64,000 bases of DNA from positions 19,220,001-19,284,000 of the forward strand of contig CM041465.1 of assembly GCA_023213395.1 (NCBI GenBank). The letters run 5' to 3'. A program made the translations under genes and the position numbers. Positions 1 to 10,884 of this stretch are shown here, in pieces. The notes under the pieces are model-generated. The model made no database searches. It saw only the letters and a program-made list of their open reading frames with translations, and was not told the origin of the DNA. The DNA comes from Cycas panzhihuaensis. Lineage: Eukaryota > Cycadophyta. The stretch's first letter is position 1. Every line of letters begins with the position of its first letter.

Positions 1-8
1 AGCGCCAT

Positions 9-419
9 GATGCACATAATGTTGATAATACTTCTTTTGAAGATGCTTTTGGTGGAATGCAATTTGCTCATGCACACCTTCAAAGAATTGGGACCACTTC
101 ATCAAATGTTGTTGATAGATCCACTAAGTATATTGAGGCTCATTATGGCTATGCTTATTCATTTTTGCCTTCACCACTTGGAGTTGCAAATAGTGATACC
201 TCAAATACTTCATCGTGGATCATGGATACTGGAGCAACACAACACATGACTTATCATCGCTAGTTCTTTCAAGATTTTGACTCTAAAGTTCATGGTGTTG
301 TACACATGGCTGACAAATCATCTCAGCTAGTCAAAGGACTTGGAACTATCTGCCTAAAACTCCCAGGCCTTCCAAATTTTACACTTGTTGATGTTTTATA
401 TATTCCTACTCAAATGTAA
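9..419 (+). pseudogene. Copia-A gag end and aspartic protease
   Basis: A segment with HAHLQRIGTT and later SWIMDTGATQHMT is readable. DTGA is the retropepsin active site that cuts the gag-pol polyprotein. The frame breaks at a TAG directly after the protease motif (about 261), where Copia-D has CAG, so the stop is a C-to-T change. More stops follow near 417. Compared with Copia-D, whose active site reads DIEA, this copy keeps the catalytic Asp-Thr-Gly but cannot be translated through. Confidence 0.85.
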
Positions 420-1505
420 TCGCTCTCCCTGTCCACCCTTGTCTCTCATGGATTTGATCTGAGTGTAACTACAAACAATCAAACTCTCTGTGTCATTCAC
501 CCTCCTTCAAATGCTGTGGTTATGACCGGAATTCTTAATGGCAAACATTTTCACCTAACTAGCTCACCATCCTCTTAAGCCAACTATGTTAATGATGAAT
601 TTGCTTTTACCACAACCCTGACTCCTTAAAACTTATCCCAAGCAAATCTATGGCATGCTCGTATGGGCCATATCAAAATTGATCATTTAAGAGAACTACA
701 AGACACTCTTCCTGGTTTACCTAAGTTCCCCTATAAGCCCTTTAAATGTGAAGCATGTATTGTTGCTAAATCTCAAAGACAACCCTTTCCTCATAGTCAG
801 TGGAAATCTAGCCAACCTTTGCAGCTTGTACACTCAGATATATGCAGTCCTATGCCTATCCCTTCTCTCAAACAGAAGTGGTACTATATTACTTTTATTG
901 ATGATTTTACCAAGAAAGTATGGGTTGCTTTCCTTGCAAAGAAAGATGAAGCTTTTTCTATGTTTCAAGCTTTCAAGGCCCGCGTGGAAAATGAATCTAG
1001 ATTCAAGATCAAAATACTCAAGACTAACAATGGTGGTGAGTACACATCCAATGATTTTGAATCATACCTACATCAACATGGAATCAAACATCAGACCACT
1101 GTTGTAGGTACACCCCAGCAAAATGGAGTTGTCGAGCGCATAAATAGGACCATCATGAATATGGCTCGTGCTATGCTGGTATATAAGAATGTCCCTATCT
1201 ATCTTTGGGCTGAGGCTATCTGGACTGTTGTGTATTACATCAGCACTGTTAGTCCCTCCAAGCTCGGCCCCTATCCATATGAAATGTGGTATGGAAAAAC
1301 CCCCTCTATCTCGCATTTTAAAATTTTTGGCTCTACTTGTTATGCTCATATTTTACAGGAACATAGAAATAAGCTCCAAGATAGAGCCATCAAAGGCATC
1401 TTTGTCAGATACCCTATGGACAAAAAGGGATACAAGGTTTTCATACCTTCACAGTGCAAAATCATCATCACTAGAGATGTTATCTTTATAGAGACTAAAG
1501 ATTAA
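420..1505 (+). pseudogene. Copia-A GAG-pre-integrase and integrase
   Basis: An open frame of 280 codons (663-1505) holds most of the integrase; the GAG-pre-integrase start (420-662) contains stops. The zinc-binding part shows a His pair followed by CEAC. The catalytic core has HSDICSPM for the first Asp. At the second Asp the sequence reads TNNGGEY, where Copia-D has TDNGGEY, so the residue is mutated to Asn by G to A. The Glu lies in VVERINRT. The ORF includes a typical copia C-terminal segment (GIFVRYPMDKKGYKVF). Integrase would insert the cDNA into the host chromosome; this copy should be inactive. Confidence 0.9.
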
Positions 1506-2075
1506 TTACTCAGACTTGACTCCAAGATGCCTTCATACTGATTTAATGATGCCACTAAATTTGATGTCCAGATTCTAAAATTTATGGGGGGAGATACTGA
1601 ACAGTTGCTCAAAATCTTGGAATCTGATAATAGAGCCTCAGAGGATACAAGCTGTAACTCCAAGCCAATGTGTACACATCCAACACCATCATTTGTGAAC
1701 AGCCAAGTTGACAAAAGTAAAGCCATAGCAAAAGGATCATCTTCTCCAACATCTGTGGCTGGCCCATCTTCTCTAGCATCGTCAACTTCCTCCGTGCTAA
1801 ATATTTCACATGATCCTTTTTTGGATCAAAACGAAGATCATGAGGTTGTGGAAATGAAAACCTCATTCCTAACTTGAGGTTTTCATGAACCCTACCAGCT
1901 ACACAAGGATATGCGACCAGCTGAGGTAGGCAAAACTAGCACTAGAAGTGCCCATAGAGCAAGGATGCATGAATCACTTTCCATTGAGCTTGAACCAACA
2001 GAACTACATCTTGCTCTTAATGAAGAGCCCCTAATGTACCAAGAAGCTATAAAGCATGTAGTTTAGAGAAATGCC
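1506..2075 (+). pseudogene. Copia-A integrase-to-RT linker
   Basis: Low-complexity Ser-, Pro- and Glu-rich region between integrase and reverse transcriptase, broken by stops. A readable part contains GSSSPTSVAGPSS and NEDHEVVEMKTS, with a direct counterpart in Copia-D (30861-31106). It has no catalytic domain. Such linkers are usual in copia pol and evolve fast. Confidence 0.75.
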
Positions 2076-3026
2076 ATGAATGAAGAGTATCAATCTCTTA
2101 TTGAGAATGGTACATGGGAGCTTATTGATCTGCCACTTGGAAGAAAGGTAGTTCAAAATAAATGGGTGTTCAAAAATAAGTATAGATCAGATGGAACCCT
2201 AGAAAAACATAAGGCAAGGTTGGTAGCAAAAGGATTCATGCAAAGGGAAGGCATTGACTACACTAAAATCTTTGCTCCTATAACCAAGTGGCCTACAATC
2301 AGAACTCTTATAGCCTTGGCTGCTCAACAAGGTTGGAAAATCCACCAACTCGATGTTAAGACCGCATTTCTCAATGGGGACCTTAAAGAAGAAATTTATA
2401 TGGCTCAGCCAGAAGGATACGAGATTGACAGTCAAGAGCATAAAGTTTGCAAGCTCAAAAAGTCCTTGTACAACCTAAAGCGAGCCCCTCCTGCTTGGTT
2501 TACCAAGTTGTCTAAAAGCATAAGGCAACTTGGATATGAGGTTTTTGACTATCAAGATATTGATGTAACATTATTCATCAAGCACCAAAATGATAAAGTC
2601 ACTTACCTCTTAATCTTTGTGGATGACATGCTCATAACGGGGAATAGTGAATAGGTAATCAGCCAACTGAAGAAGGACCTTGCTAAAACTTTTAAATTGT
2701 CTGACCTTGGGTTGATGAAATATTACTTGGGAATTGAAGTAACTCAAAAGGATAGAAAAATCTTTCTCTCTCAAGAAAAATATATCAACAATCTTCTGAC
2801 AAAGTTTTAGTTGGAAGGTGTTTGACTAATGGATATACCTATGGAGCCTAATATTAAACTCTCAGTTGATGGTGATAATAGGGAGGCAGACACAACACTC
2901 TATAGGCAACTTGTAGGTAGTCTCATCTATACTACCAACATAAGGCCAAATATTGCACACTTTGTCTGTATTCTTGTAAGATTCATAACAAATGCTAAGC
3001 AGAATCATTGGCAAGCTACAATATGA
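2076..3026 (+). pseudogene. Copia-A reverse transcriptase
   Basis: The first 192 codons (2076-2654) are open and typical of copia RT: NGTWELIDLP, HKARLVAKGF, QLDVKTAFLNGDLKEEIYM, then the active site FVDDMLITG. The next codon block begins with a TAG where Copia-D has CAG (Gln). It continues through KYYLGIEVTQ-like and MEPNIKLSVDG segments to about 3026. RT copies the element RNA into DNA. Several TAG or TGA stops at former Gln, Trp or Arg codons mean it is dead. Confidence 0.92.
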
Positions 3027-3569
3027 GTGTTGAGGTACCTAAAGACGACTAGCAAATATGGTCTGTTGTATGAACCCAATGCAGAATTTAAACTTTATGC
3101 ATACACAGACTCAGACTTTGCTAGAGATAAAGACACAGGAAGATCTATGTCTGGGTACATAACATTTCTTGGAATAACACCAATATCATGGAGATCTAGA
3201 CAGTAGAAGATAGTTGCAAACTCAACTACTGAAGCTGAGTACATTGCTACTTCTGAGACAAGCAAGGAGGTGATATGGCTTAGAACATTGTTGAATACAT
3301 TAAATGCCACCCAAACAAGTTCTACTAGCTTACATGTAGATAATCAATCTACAATCTACATGGCTAAAAATCCTATATTTCATGATTGTACCAAATATAT
3401 AAGTACAAAAGTCCACAGGATTAGAGAACTAGTTCATGATGGCACAATTCAACTAGAGTACTGCCCCACAGTAGATCAAGTGGCCGATATTTTCACCAAA
3501 CCACTGAAGAGGGTGAAGTATCAACAATTCCAAAAGCAACTCAGCCTTAGGGCCTCTATCTCTGACTAA
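3027..3569 (+). pseudogene. Copia-A RNase H
   Basis: Contains the copia RNase H pattern: a Thr-Asp-Ser-Asp block near 3104, RSMSGYITFLG-like text, a Glu-rich segment near 3235, and an open run of 99 codons (3270-3569) ending in VADIFTKPLKRVKY and a TAA. RNase H removes the RNA strand during reverse transcription. The pol frame ends here, followed by an untranslated region of about 430 bp before the polypurine tract. One internal TAG (about 3204) breaks it. Confidence 0.9.
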
Positions 3570-3601
3570 TTGAAGGAGATGACAATAGGACCATCATACT
3601 C

Positions 3602-3760
3602 TGTCTCATTCGTGAAAACCCCTTATGGGCGCGGAAGGACAAGAGTAAGTCTTTGCTCTATCCCATTCGTGAAAACCCCATGCGGGCGTAAAAGGATAAG
3701 GGTTGTATCATTTTAGAAAATTAGAATCTGTGAAAGCCTGAAAGGGCATGGGGGATGACC
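3602..3760 (+). repeat. Threefold imperfect repeat in the Copia-A 3' untranslated region
   Basis: The motif TTCGTGAAAACCCC followed by a GGGC box occurs at 3609 and 3666, with a weaker third copy near 3729, spaced about 57-63 bp. Each unit carries a short CCC...GGG inverted repeat. The same array is present in Copia-D at 29021-29156 on the other strand. Confidence 0.75.
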
Positions 3761-3989
3761 AAATGGTATATAGAGACTCAATAGATTTTAGCTATAAAAT
3801 TCATTGTACTGATTAGCTATCTGGCTACATTTAAAGAGCTACCTGAGCTAGGTTAGTAGATTAGAAAATTTATGGGTTTTCTTCCCCATGAGGGTTTCCC
3901 ACAAAAGTGTCATAGTAGTTTGCTTGTAAGAGGCTCAAATGAAGACCTCATAGGATAGAATAGAATAGGATGAAATGACCTTCTACCAT

Positions 3990-4001
3990 TAAGGGGTAGA
4001 T
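3990..4001 (+). other. Copia-A polypurine tract
   Basis: AAGGGGTAGAT lies directly before the LTR start TGAAAAGGG. Copia-D has TAAGGGGGAGAT at the same place. It primes plus-strand DNA synthesis. Confidence 0.85.
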
Positions 4002-4298
4002 TGAAAAGGGTTAATGACATAAGGTCATTACATTAGTTGATTATTTTGAAAAGGGGTCTTAAGTGAGCTTTAAATTAGATCACTTAAGTGAAATACACTT
4101 TCATGTGCATTATGTGTAATTTCATTTCACCTAACTCTAATGCTCCCTCTCTCAATATAAAAGTAAAGCTCAATGGAGGAGATTCATTCTTACCTCCCCA
4201 TTTTGTGAGAGCTACTTTCTTTCTCTCAAGTCTCTCTTGCTCACATGTTTGCCTTTGTATTTAGTGCATGGAGATGAAGGATAGATCCACTCTTTCCA
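4002..4298 (+). repeat. Copia-A 3' LTR
   Basis: 297 bp, starting TGAAAAGGG and ending CTCTTTCCA, matching the two Copia-D LTRs (298 and 299 bp) in length and sequence. The near-perfect terminal inverted repeat TGAAAAG/CTTTTCA is seen in Copia-D. The text CTCAATATAAAAG near 4154 is a candidate TATA box. Confidence 0.92.
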
Positions 4299-4595
4299 CC
4301 TTTCCCTTACTCTTTTTCCTCTCTCCTTCAGCCATCCAAGGACGAGAGGGTCCCTTTTGAGGTTACTTGAGAAATCATGGATATTGTTTGTCTATCCACC
4401 ACTCCAAATTGAGGGAGAGTTGCCTCAAAGGAGTTAGTGTGCCATTTGTGGGTCCTGAACTAATGTTATGACGTATAGATATCCTTTGTGGGTGATTTCT
4501 TTCACTTGCCACTATAGGTCCCTAGCCACCAAAATCTTTGATAATTTGGCTTGATCTCATCCAAATTTAGTTACCCCCATAGAGGCACAATTCCA
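4299..4595 (+). repeat. Tat-host 5' LTR, last 297 bp, and primer-site region after it
   Basis: Matches 43514-43813 at the other end of the element (shared text includes CTAGCCACCAAAATCTTT and TTTGGCTTGATCTCATC). It also resembles the end of the Tat-C LTR (the GGGTCCTGAACT-like and AGTTACCCCC-like blocks). It ends ...CAATTCCA. The following bases 4598-4626 (AGCAACCATACTAGG, then CTGCCAGTAAGGGA) line up with the bases after the Tat-C 5' LTR (GCGACCATCTTGGGGGC, then CTGCCCGGTAAGGGA). The primer site should be in this conserved block, but I cannot assign the tRNA. Confidence 0.85.
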
Positions 4596-4848
4596 CTAGC
4601 AACCATACTAGGTATCTGCCAGTAAGGGATTAATCCTTTCCCATTTTTTTGTTGGTGCTACCTCTTTTTTGGTAGCTCTCCTCGATCCGTTGGGTAGCCC
4701 CCAACGCTTACCACCTTATCATCTCTTTTTCTTCCAATCTTTAGGGGAAACTTGTATGCAATGATTTTCTTGTCCAATACAAGGCCTTCCTCCCTTATTG
4801 GAAGACTCCTCTTATCATCCCCTTCCTTCATCAGATTTTGCTTCAACC

Positions 4849-5989
4849 ATGGAAGGATTCCCTTCAGATTGGGCATATCATGCTTACGTCTCTGAGTCTC
4901 ATGAGCCATCCGCTTCCTTCTAAGGGCTCGCCCAACAGGACGAGGACCCTATCTTTTACCTGGGTGACCAAGAACACCCACAAGTCCATCACCTCTCTAC
5001 TCATGAAGTGGAGGTGTCTTCTCCTTTAGAGTTCCACCACCTTGGTGGCAATTCTCATGAGGATTATCTTGTAGGATTTGCCTCATATAAGGACCTTTCC
5101 ATCTCTTATGATCAAGCGAGCACCCCTCCTGTGAATGTTGTGGAATCCCTTAACTAGTGCTTCTAAGACACTAGCCTCCAATCACATCCTAAGTGGTTGG
5201 ATATTATCTTGTGAACCATTGCACTTCCTTCTTCCACATCTATTCTCTCTCATCCATCTCATTTGACTCCTTTACCTACCATGAGGGCATCCCTCACTTC
5301 ATATTCCTCTCCCTGTGGTCCATGTTCCTTAAGGGCCACCCAAGGCATATCTTCTTCTCAACTTGGGTTGAGTATGCCTCTCTCTAGTCAAACAACTACA
5401 CCCAAACCAATTGTAGTCTATCTGCCTCCTGTTAGATCTAGGGGACCTATGTGCGCCCCTACTTCTAGCCGCATGGGGCCTGCCCCCATATATTCCCAAA
5501 CTCAACCTAGGGATCCTTCCCTTTACGTGCCTCCAAGTTATACTTATCAACCGTGGGGGCATGGTAAGGGAAACCACCTTCAAGTTTATGGTGTGGACCA
5601 TTTGCACCCGTATAGGGTCGCACCACGTATAGGTGGGCCATATGGAAAAAACTCGGTTCCACACCCTACCATTCCATCCTCTTATATTTTTTCTCATATC
5701 GTACCTTCACAAGGGGGACAACCCCCCCCCCGCCTTAAGGCACTATCTCTCTGGCTTCTTTCCAATAAGGAGTGTATCCACAAGGGGGGATGGGTCCCTC
5801 GTACCCATCCACTCCTATGCAAATCCCCTTGAATACGGAATTAACTCCTTCCCACCAAATGAGAGGGAGTTAATATCCCCTTTAGAACCAAATCTCCCAA
5901 AGAGGATTTGGGCAACCTTGCCTACCTCCTCCTCCATCTTTCATCGATCCTATGGCCCAACCAAGGGTGCGCCCCTTTGTGGATTATAG
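4849..5989 (+). pseudogene. Tat-host gag, N-terminal and Pro-rich part
   Basis: The frame starts at ATG 4849 (MEGFPSDWAYHAYVSES), the same place as the Tat-C gag start at 25007. It runs with stops through a region that includes STPPVNVVESL (Tat-C: GTPPVDVLEAL). It then enters a Pro-, Ser- and Tyr-rich part with SLYVPPSYTYQPWG, matching Tat-C SFYVPPGYTSQPWG. Open runs are 5263-5832 and 5633-5989. This is the structural polyprotein that would form virus-like particles. Broken by stops and small indels. Confidence 0.8.
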
Positions 5990-6860
5990 ATCAACCCCAT
6001 TATCTATTGAGGTGGTAAGAACTAACTTACTGCCTCACCCTCCCAAGGTTCCCAAATTTGATGGGACATCTTCACAAGACCTAATGGAGTATATCAGAAG
6101 TTTTTCTATGGTATGCATCAATTATTAGGCATACGACCATATCCTAATGAAACTCTTTATGTGCTCCCTATAAGGTGATGCCACTCATTATAATAACTCA
6201 CGGATGAGTTCGTCAATTATTTTAATATAGCTTATCCTTTCGAGAGCAGAATGAAATCTCTCCTATCTCTTAAACAAGATCACAATGAGTTGAATCATGA
6301 CTTTGTAAGATGCTTCCATGATCTTCTCCACTCCACCAAGGCAACCTTGCCTAAAGAGTTAAAGAGAGATCTCTTCGCCAATGCCCTATGCCTCGAAGTC
6401 TATGTTGAAGTCCTCAAAATGAGGGCGACGATGTGTGATTCTTCCATAGCCAAGTGCTTGGCCCTCGAGGTAATTGAGATCTAAGTGGATCTTAAGAAGC
6501 CTCCTAAGTCCTCACAATGGCGTGAGGCACCTCCTCCACCTCGTGAAACAAAAATCTAATAGCCTCCTAGGTCTTTATCTCACTCGATAGAAAAGACCTT
6601 GGTCCCCTTAACCTCTGTTATATGTTCTTTTGAATGTACCATGAAGGAGTTTAAACTCCAAGCCCCTTCATCCCCCACTTCACATAAACCAACTCACCAA
6701 GCTTCTCAAGCCACACCCCCCAAGGGTGGTAATACCCAATCTTCTCAAACGAGGAAGCCTGACTCCTCCTCAGAGAAGAAATAGTATTCCGTTCATGGGG
6801 AGTACTTCCACGAAGATTTATAATGTAGGGCTTAACACCCTAAAGCTTCCACGCAATATG
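5990..6860 (+). pseudogene. Tat-host gag, capsid core and zinc-binding motif
   Basis: The open run 6251-6484 reads KSLLSLKQDHNELNHDFVRC and ends KCLALEVIEI. Tat-C has KSLLSLKQGHDEMNRDFVRR and KCLALEAIEI, the retrotransposon gag core. Downstream, near 6786-6850, YSVHGEYFHEDL matches the Tat-C Cys/His motif CSIHGDCFHDD, but stops (TAG, TAA) and loss of the first Cys break it. The stops fall mostly at former Gln or Arg codons. Confidence 0.82.
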
Positions 6861-7485
6861 AATCTTCCCCCAAATAGGCATCTAGGTCCAACCTAGACCA
6901 ACATGTCCACAAGGATACCTTCCCCAAACACATGGAACATGATCATAACACCCAACAAAAGGGTAACCGAAATAGAGGAAGGTCCCCAAACCCTTGCCTT
7001 TTACAAGCTAAAGGGAAGGGTGTAAGGAACTGTTCCTCTTCTTCTTGTTCTCCCGACCACCGAACTCCTTCCCCTTCTTGATCCTGAAATAAAGGAAAGA
7101 GAGTCATTCAAATGCTTGAGACCACACTGCTATATGTCTTAACTCAGTCCCAAGCAGCCAAAGAGGTAAATGGTGCCTCTTCTTCCACTCCTCACTTGAT
7201 CCTCTTCTAGAAGTCCCTCCTCTAGAAGGCCCCACACTTCCCAAGACCATTCTTGTATGCCCTAGTCATTACAATTTCTGAAGAGAACTTCCCTAACCTA
7301 CCGCGAAGGGGAAGCCCTTCTCCATCGTTGACGAGGTTCATATTGTGGCTACAGGGATGTCCATGATGGATGTCTTAAGAAGCTATCTGGAGTAATGAGA
7401 TCTTCTTCTTAAATCTCTTGGCCAACAAGATGCTTCCATCCATGGTGTAGGCACCACCTCTCATGGACCACCTATCATCTCGTTT
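6861..7485 (+). other. Tat-host gag-to-protease spacer
   Basis: AT- and C-rich text with short Gln/Asn/Pro-rich readable runs and many stops. It is the counterpart of the Tat-C region near 22705-23000. No domain seen. Confidence 0.55.
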
Positions 7486-8073
7486 GATCCTCGAGATATC
7501 CCATCTCCTAGTGAACAAGAGAAGCTTTTGCATTATCCATTTGTCATTTCCTTGACACCCTTGATTTTATCATAAAGAGGACCATCATAGATAATGGTTC
7601 CTTAGTTAATGTTATGTCTATATGTATGCTTAAAGATCTAGGCATAGTGTCTCTTGAGTCCATCCCTTAGGAATACCAAGGGTATGATGAGACTGAGAAG
7701 TCCCCTTTAGGGATAGTCTCCCTTTTGCTCACTTTAGGAGGGAGGACCATTTCTATAGATGTTATCATACTCGATATTGATGTAGAGTACAACCTCCTAT
7801 TAGGCCAATCATGGATCAACTAAATGAGAGTAATATGTTCCTTACATTAGGGGAAACTTAAGTTTGTCCATGAAGGACAAGTTAAGGTTGTCACCTATGA
7901 GCCTCTGCTATCTCACACTTCTCACCTAGTCTACCAGGTTATCTTTGATGGTGCAGATAGTGATTTGAGGAGGCTATCCCTTCCATGGGGACCCTTTTCT
8001 AGGAGACCAACCTTGATCAAATAGAATTTATGCTTTGTCATGAGCCAAACCTAGTCAAGTTTGCCCTTATTGG
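7486..8073 (+). pseudogene. Tat-host aspartic protease
   Basis: Readable text includes IDNGSLVNVMS near 7594, where Tat-C has VDSGSYIDAMP. The retropepsin Asp-Ser-Gly is therefore Asp-Asn-Gly here. It continues to VEYNLLLGQSWI (Tat-C VDYNLLLGRPWL) and GKLKFVHEGQVKVV. The frame is interrupted at 8073 by Gypsy-B and resumes at 14505 with GMGSYGYL, matching Tat-C GVGSYGYL. The protease would process gag-pol. Confidence 0.85.
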
Positions 8074-8982
8074 TGATCCAGGGGGATCTACCATATATTT
8101 ACAAGAGGCAGAAAATGCTAAGAGGATCTACCATATGTCTATAGGATGTAGAAAATGCTAGGCATTGGCATAACTGAAAGAGATATGGCCAAATGGTATC
8201 AAATTTATATGAAATTTTGTGGAAAGGAAGAATACACATCCCAATACATGTGTACAAAAGGTGGGGTTTAGAAATATCATTTGATTAGAGTTCAAGCCTT
8301 ATTTTGCAGAAAATTAATCCCACAGCTAACAGAAAAATAATAAATATATACTATCATTAAATCAAAGAAAATATTGTCAACTAAGATCCAAATGAGCTAA
8401 TTTTTATGAAAGTGAAGGGGAGATGTGTTCCTATATGTGTACCAAATTTGAGCTAAATTGGAGTTCGTTAAGCCTAGGTACAAGCCATAACTTTTAAGAA
8501 TTGAATGAAGGCCACTTTGACAACATGCATTCTGGTTGTGGTTATACTTGCATGATTACCACTTGTTAAACATGCAATTTGGGTTTCTTTCTATAAATTG
8601 AGCCTTATTGAGCTGATTTACATGGTTGGAGACTTGGTTCTTGAAGGTGAAAGGCACTTGACTTGGAAAGCATCCTTAGAGAAGTATTTTAGAGGGTTGG
8701 AGTCCCCCTTATGGTATAATTGTATCATCTATTCCTTGTAATTTGACCATTCTTTTACTAGTTGTTTTCTCCACCATTAAATAGAGATTTTTATAGTTTA
8801 ATCAAAGTATTACTCTTCATGCTTTTGGATCAATGATAAGTATAAATGATTTGGTGTACATTTTCCTTTTTTGGGCTCATTCTTATTTTGATGTTATTAG
8901 GATTTCTACACTAACTCCCTGGATCTCAAGGAGAAAGGTTGATAATTAACTTCTTCACCAATTAAGCTCTATTTTAGGATCA
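8074..8982 (+). repeat. Gypsy-B 5' LTR
   Basis: 909 bp, from TGATCCAGGGGG to TTTTAGGATCA, with terminal inverted repeat TGATCC/GGATCA. It matches 13614-14499. It starts with two tandem 40-bp units (8080-8119 and 8120-8159). Confidence 0.95.
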
Positions 8983-8987
8983 TATTT

Positions 8988-9001
8988 TGGTATCAGAGCA
9001 T
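8988..9001 (+). other. Gypsy-B primer-binding site
   Basis: TGGTATCAGAGCAT begins 5 bp after the LTR end. It is complementary to the 3' end of plant initiator-Met tRNA over the first 12 bases. Confidence 0.9.
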
Positions 9002-9115
9002 GTGATCTTTGTTGTAGGGACTTGAATGGTATAGACAAGGAAAGGATACAAAGAGAAAGGTGAAGCTTTTCTTGTGTTGCAATCACCAAGAAGACAAAGA
9101 AAGAATCCAAGAATC

Positions 9116-10884
9116 ATGGCTGAAAAAGAAGATGAAGGAATTAGATTTGAGAAGCTTGAGAAGAACGTAGAAGTCTTGATGTAAATGATGACCCAAATTC
9201 TACCTCTAGTCAAGGGCAAAGGAAAAGATAAGGAAGTTGAAGGAGGATCCACATATGACCACAACCATGAAGAGGAAGAGGAGGAGACCTTAAAGCACTC
9301 ATTTGAAGAAAGCAATGGTACTTCATCTCATCAACCCTTCAAGGTGGAGGCAAAGTTGGATATTCCAACTTATGATGGAGAGGTAAATGCTAAAAAGTTG
9401 GACCATTGGTTGGATCAACTTGAAACCTACTTCACAATTTATGCTTATAGTAATGCTCAAAAGCTTTCATTTGCTAGGCTCAAGTTGTATAAACATACAT
9501 TGACATGGTGGAATGCACATTTGAAGACTCATGATGTATCTTCTTTTTCATGGATGGATTTTAAGAAAATAATAAAAAAGCAATACTACCCCATAGGTCA
9601 TGAGGAAGACCAATGGGTCACTTGGCAATATTTACGCCAAGGGAGAGGTGTACGTATCCAAGACTATACTTCTTTATTTTTTAGGCATGGCATGCTACTT
9701 GGTATTAATATGGATGAACATAACACTCTTATGAAATTCATTAGAGGATCACACGAATACATAAGGAAGGAACTAAGGCTTTTTAAGGTTCAATCCATTG
9801 GAGAAGCAAGTAAAATGGCTATGGCAATAGAAAGTAAAAGCAAGAAATCTACATTCATGTCTAAAGATTCTACTTTTACTTCTAATAAGTATAAAAAGAA
9901 TCCTAAATTGCACTCATCTAAAAGGCAAGAAGGAAAGAAGAAAAGAACTAATTTTGTTAAAAGTTCTAACTATTGTGAGCATTGTGATATTAGTGGTCAT
10001 ATTGCAGCAAAGTGTTGGAAGTTGCATCCAGAGCTAAAGTCAAAGTATATCAAGGATATGGAATTAAGAAAGAAGAAAAAAGGGAAAGCACTACTTTCTG
10101 AGGTGGAGATTCAAAGTGAAAGAGAAGAAGAGAAGGTTGCTCTACTTACAAATTATAGAGATGATGCTATAATGGAGGAACTATTTTACTTGAAGCTTCG
10201 AGTAGGAAATAATATTATTGGTGCCATTATAGATCTGGGGAGCCAAAATAATTTGATCTCAGAAAGTTTGGTAAAGAGCCTTGGGTTGGTAACTACTCTA
10301 CACCCTCACCCATATTCTCTTGGTTGGATCCATAAAGATGTGGAAATACAAATATCAAAGCAATGTACACTTAAATTTTCCATCACTAATATTTTTATTG
10401 ATAAAGTAATATATGATATGGTGCCATTAGATATATGCCATGTTGTGTTTGGGAGTCCCTACTTGTGGGATCGAGATGCACTCTTCTATCAAAGGGAGAG
10501 AAAGTATCGGTTGATGAAGGATAATAAGGGCTTCATCATAAAGGCCACAAAGAAGCACGTGGATAAGATAACATTAATTTCAGCCACTCAAGCAAAAAGG
10601 ATGATCAATACATGTGGTAAATTCATCATCTTAATGGTAAGGAGAAAAGAAGAGTCAAGAGATGAAGAAGGTCCTTCTACTCACACTCTTCTTATATCAC
10701 CTAAACAAATGCAACAAATTGGGGAGTTAAAGGCAAGGTATGACATTCTATTTCAACATGTTGATGGGCTACCACCAAAGAGAAATATAAAGCATGAAAT
10801 CACTCTTGTAGGAGATGTACCATTGCCTAATGTTGCTTTGTATAGGCATTCCATTGTAGATAATAAAGATAAAGAGGCAAGTTG
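9116..10884 (+). pseudogene. Gypsy-B gag and protease
   Basis: The likely start is ATG 9116 (MAEKEDEGIRFEKL). A TAA at 9182 stops this frame after 22 codons; an open frame of 566 codons resumes in phase at 9185. It contains the retrotransposon gag fold (LDHWLDQLETYF, TLTWWNAHLK), and a zinc knuckle YCEHCDISGHIAAKC near 9970. A protease segment follows with IDLGSQNNLIS near 10232, where the active-site Ser is Leu. The frame ends in a TGA (10885) before RT. Gag packages RNA; the protease matures it. The single early stop looks like CAA to TAA. Confidence 0.92.

Larger units (their letters stand above)
1..4298 (+). mobile_element. Copia-A: Ty1/copia element, 3' part, truncated by the window edge
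   Basis: Domains run in copia order on the + strand: gag end and protease, GAG-pre-integrase, integrase, reverse transcriptase, RNase H, polypurine tract and 3' LTR. The element is closely related to Copia-D on the opposite strand (28470-36060), which fixed the LTR ends. The 5' LTR and most of gag lie left of the window. Stops and frame breaks interrupt every domain. The 5 bp after its LTR (CCTTT, 4299-4303) match the intact site in the Tat-host 3' LTR at 43514, so it inserted into the Tat-host 5' LTR. Confidence 0.93.

Noticed and set aside
1068-1349. Minus-strand ORF inside Copia-A integrase
   Set aside because: Antisense shadow of an integrase frame with clear catalytic motifs.
5329-5697. 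122-codon minus-strand ORF in Tat-host gag
   Set aside because: It is the antisense shadow of the Pro-rich gag segment, which matches Tat-C gag in the + strand frame.
6190-6220. Hammerhead-like GGATGAGTTCGTC
   Set aside because: The CTGANGA and GAAAC core elements and the three stems are not present.
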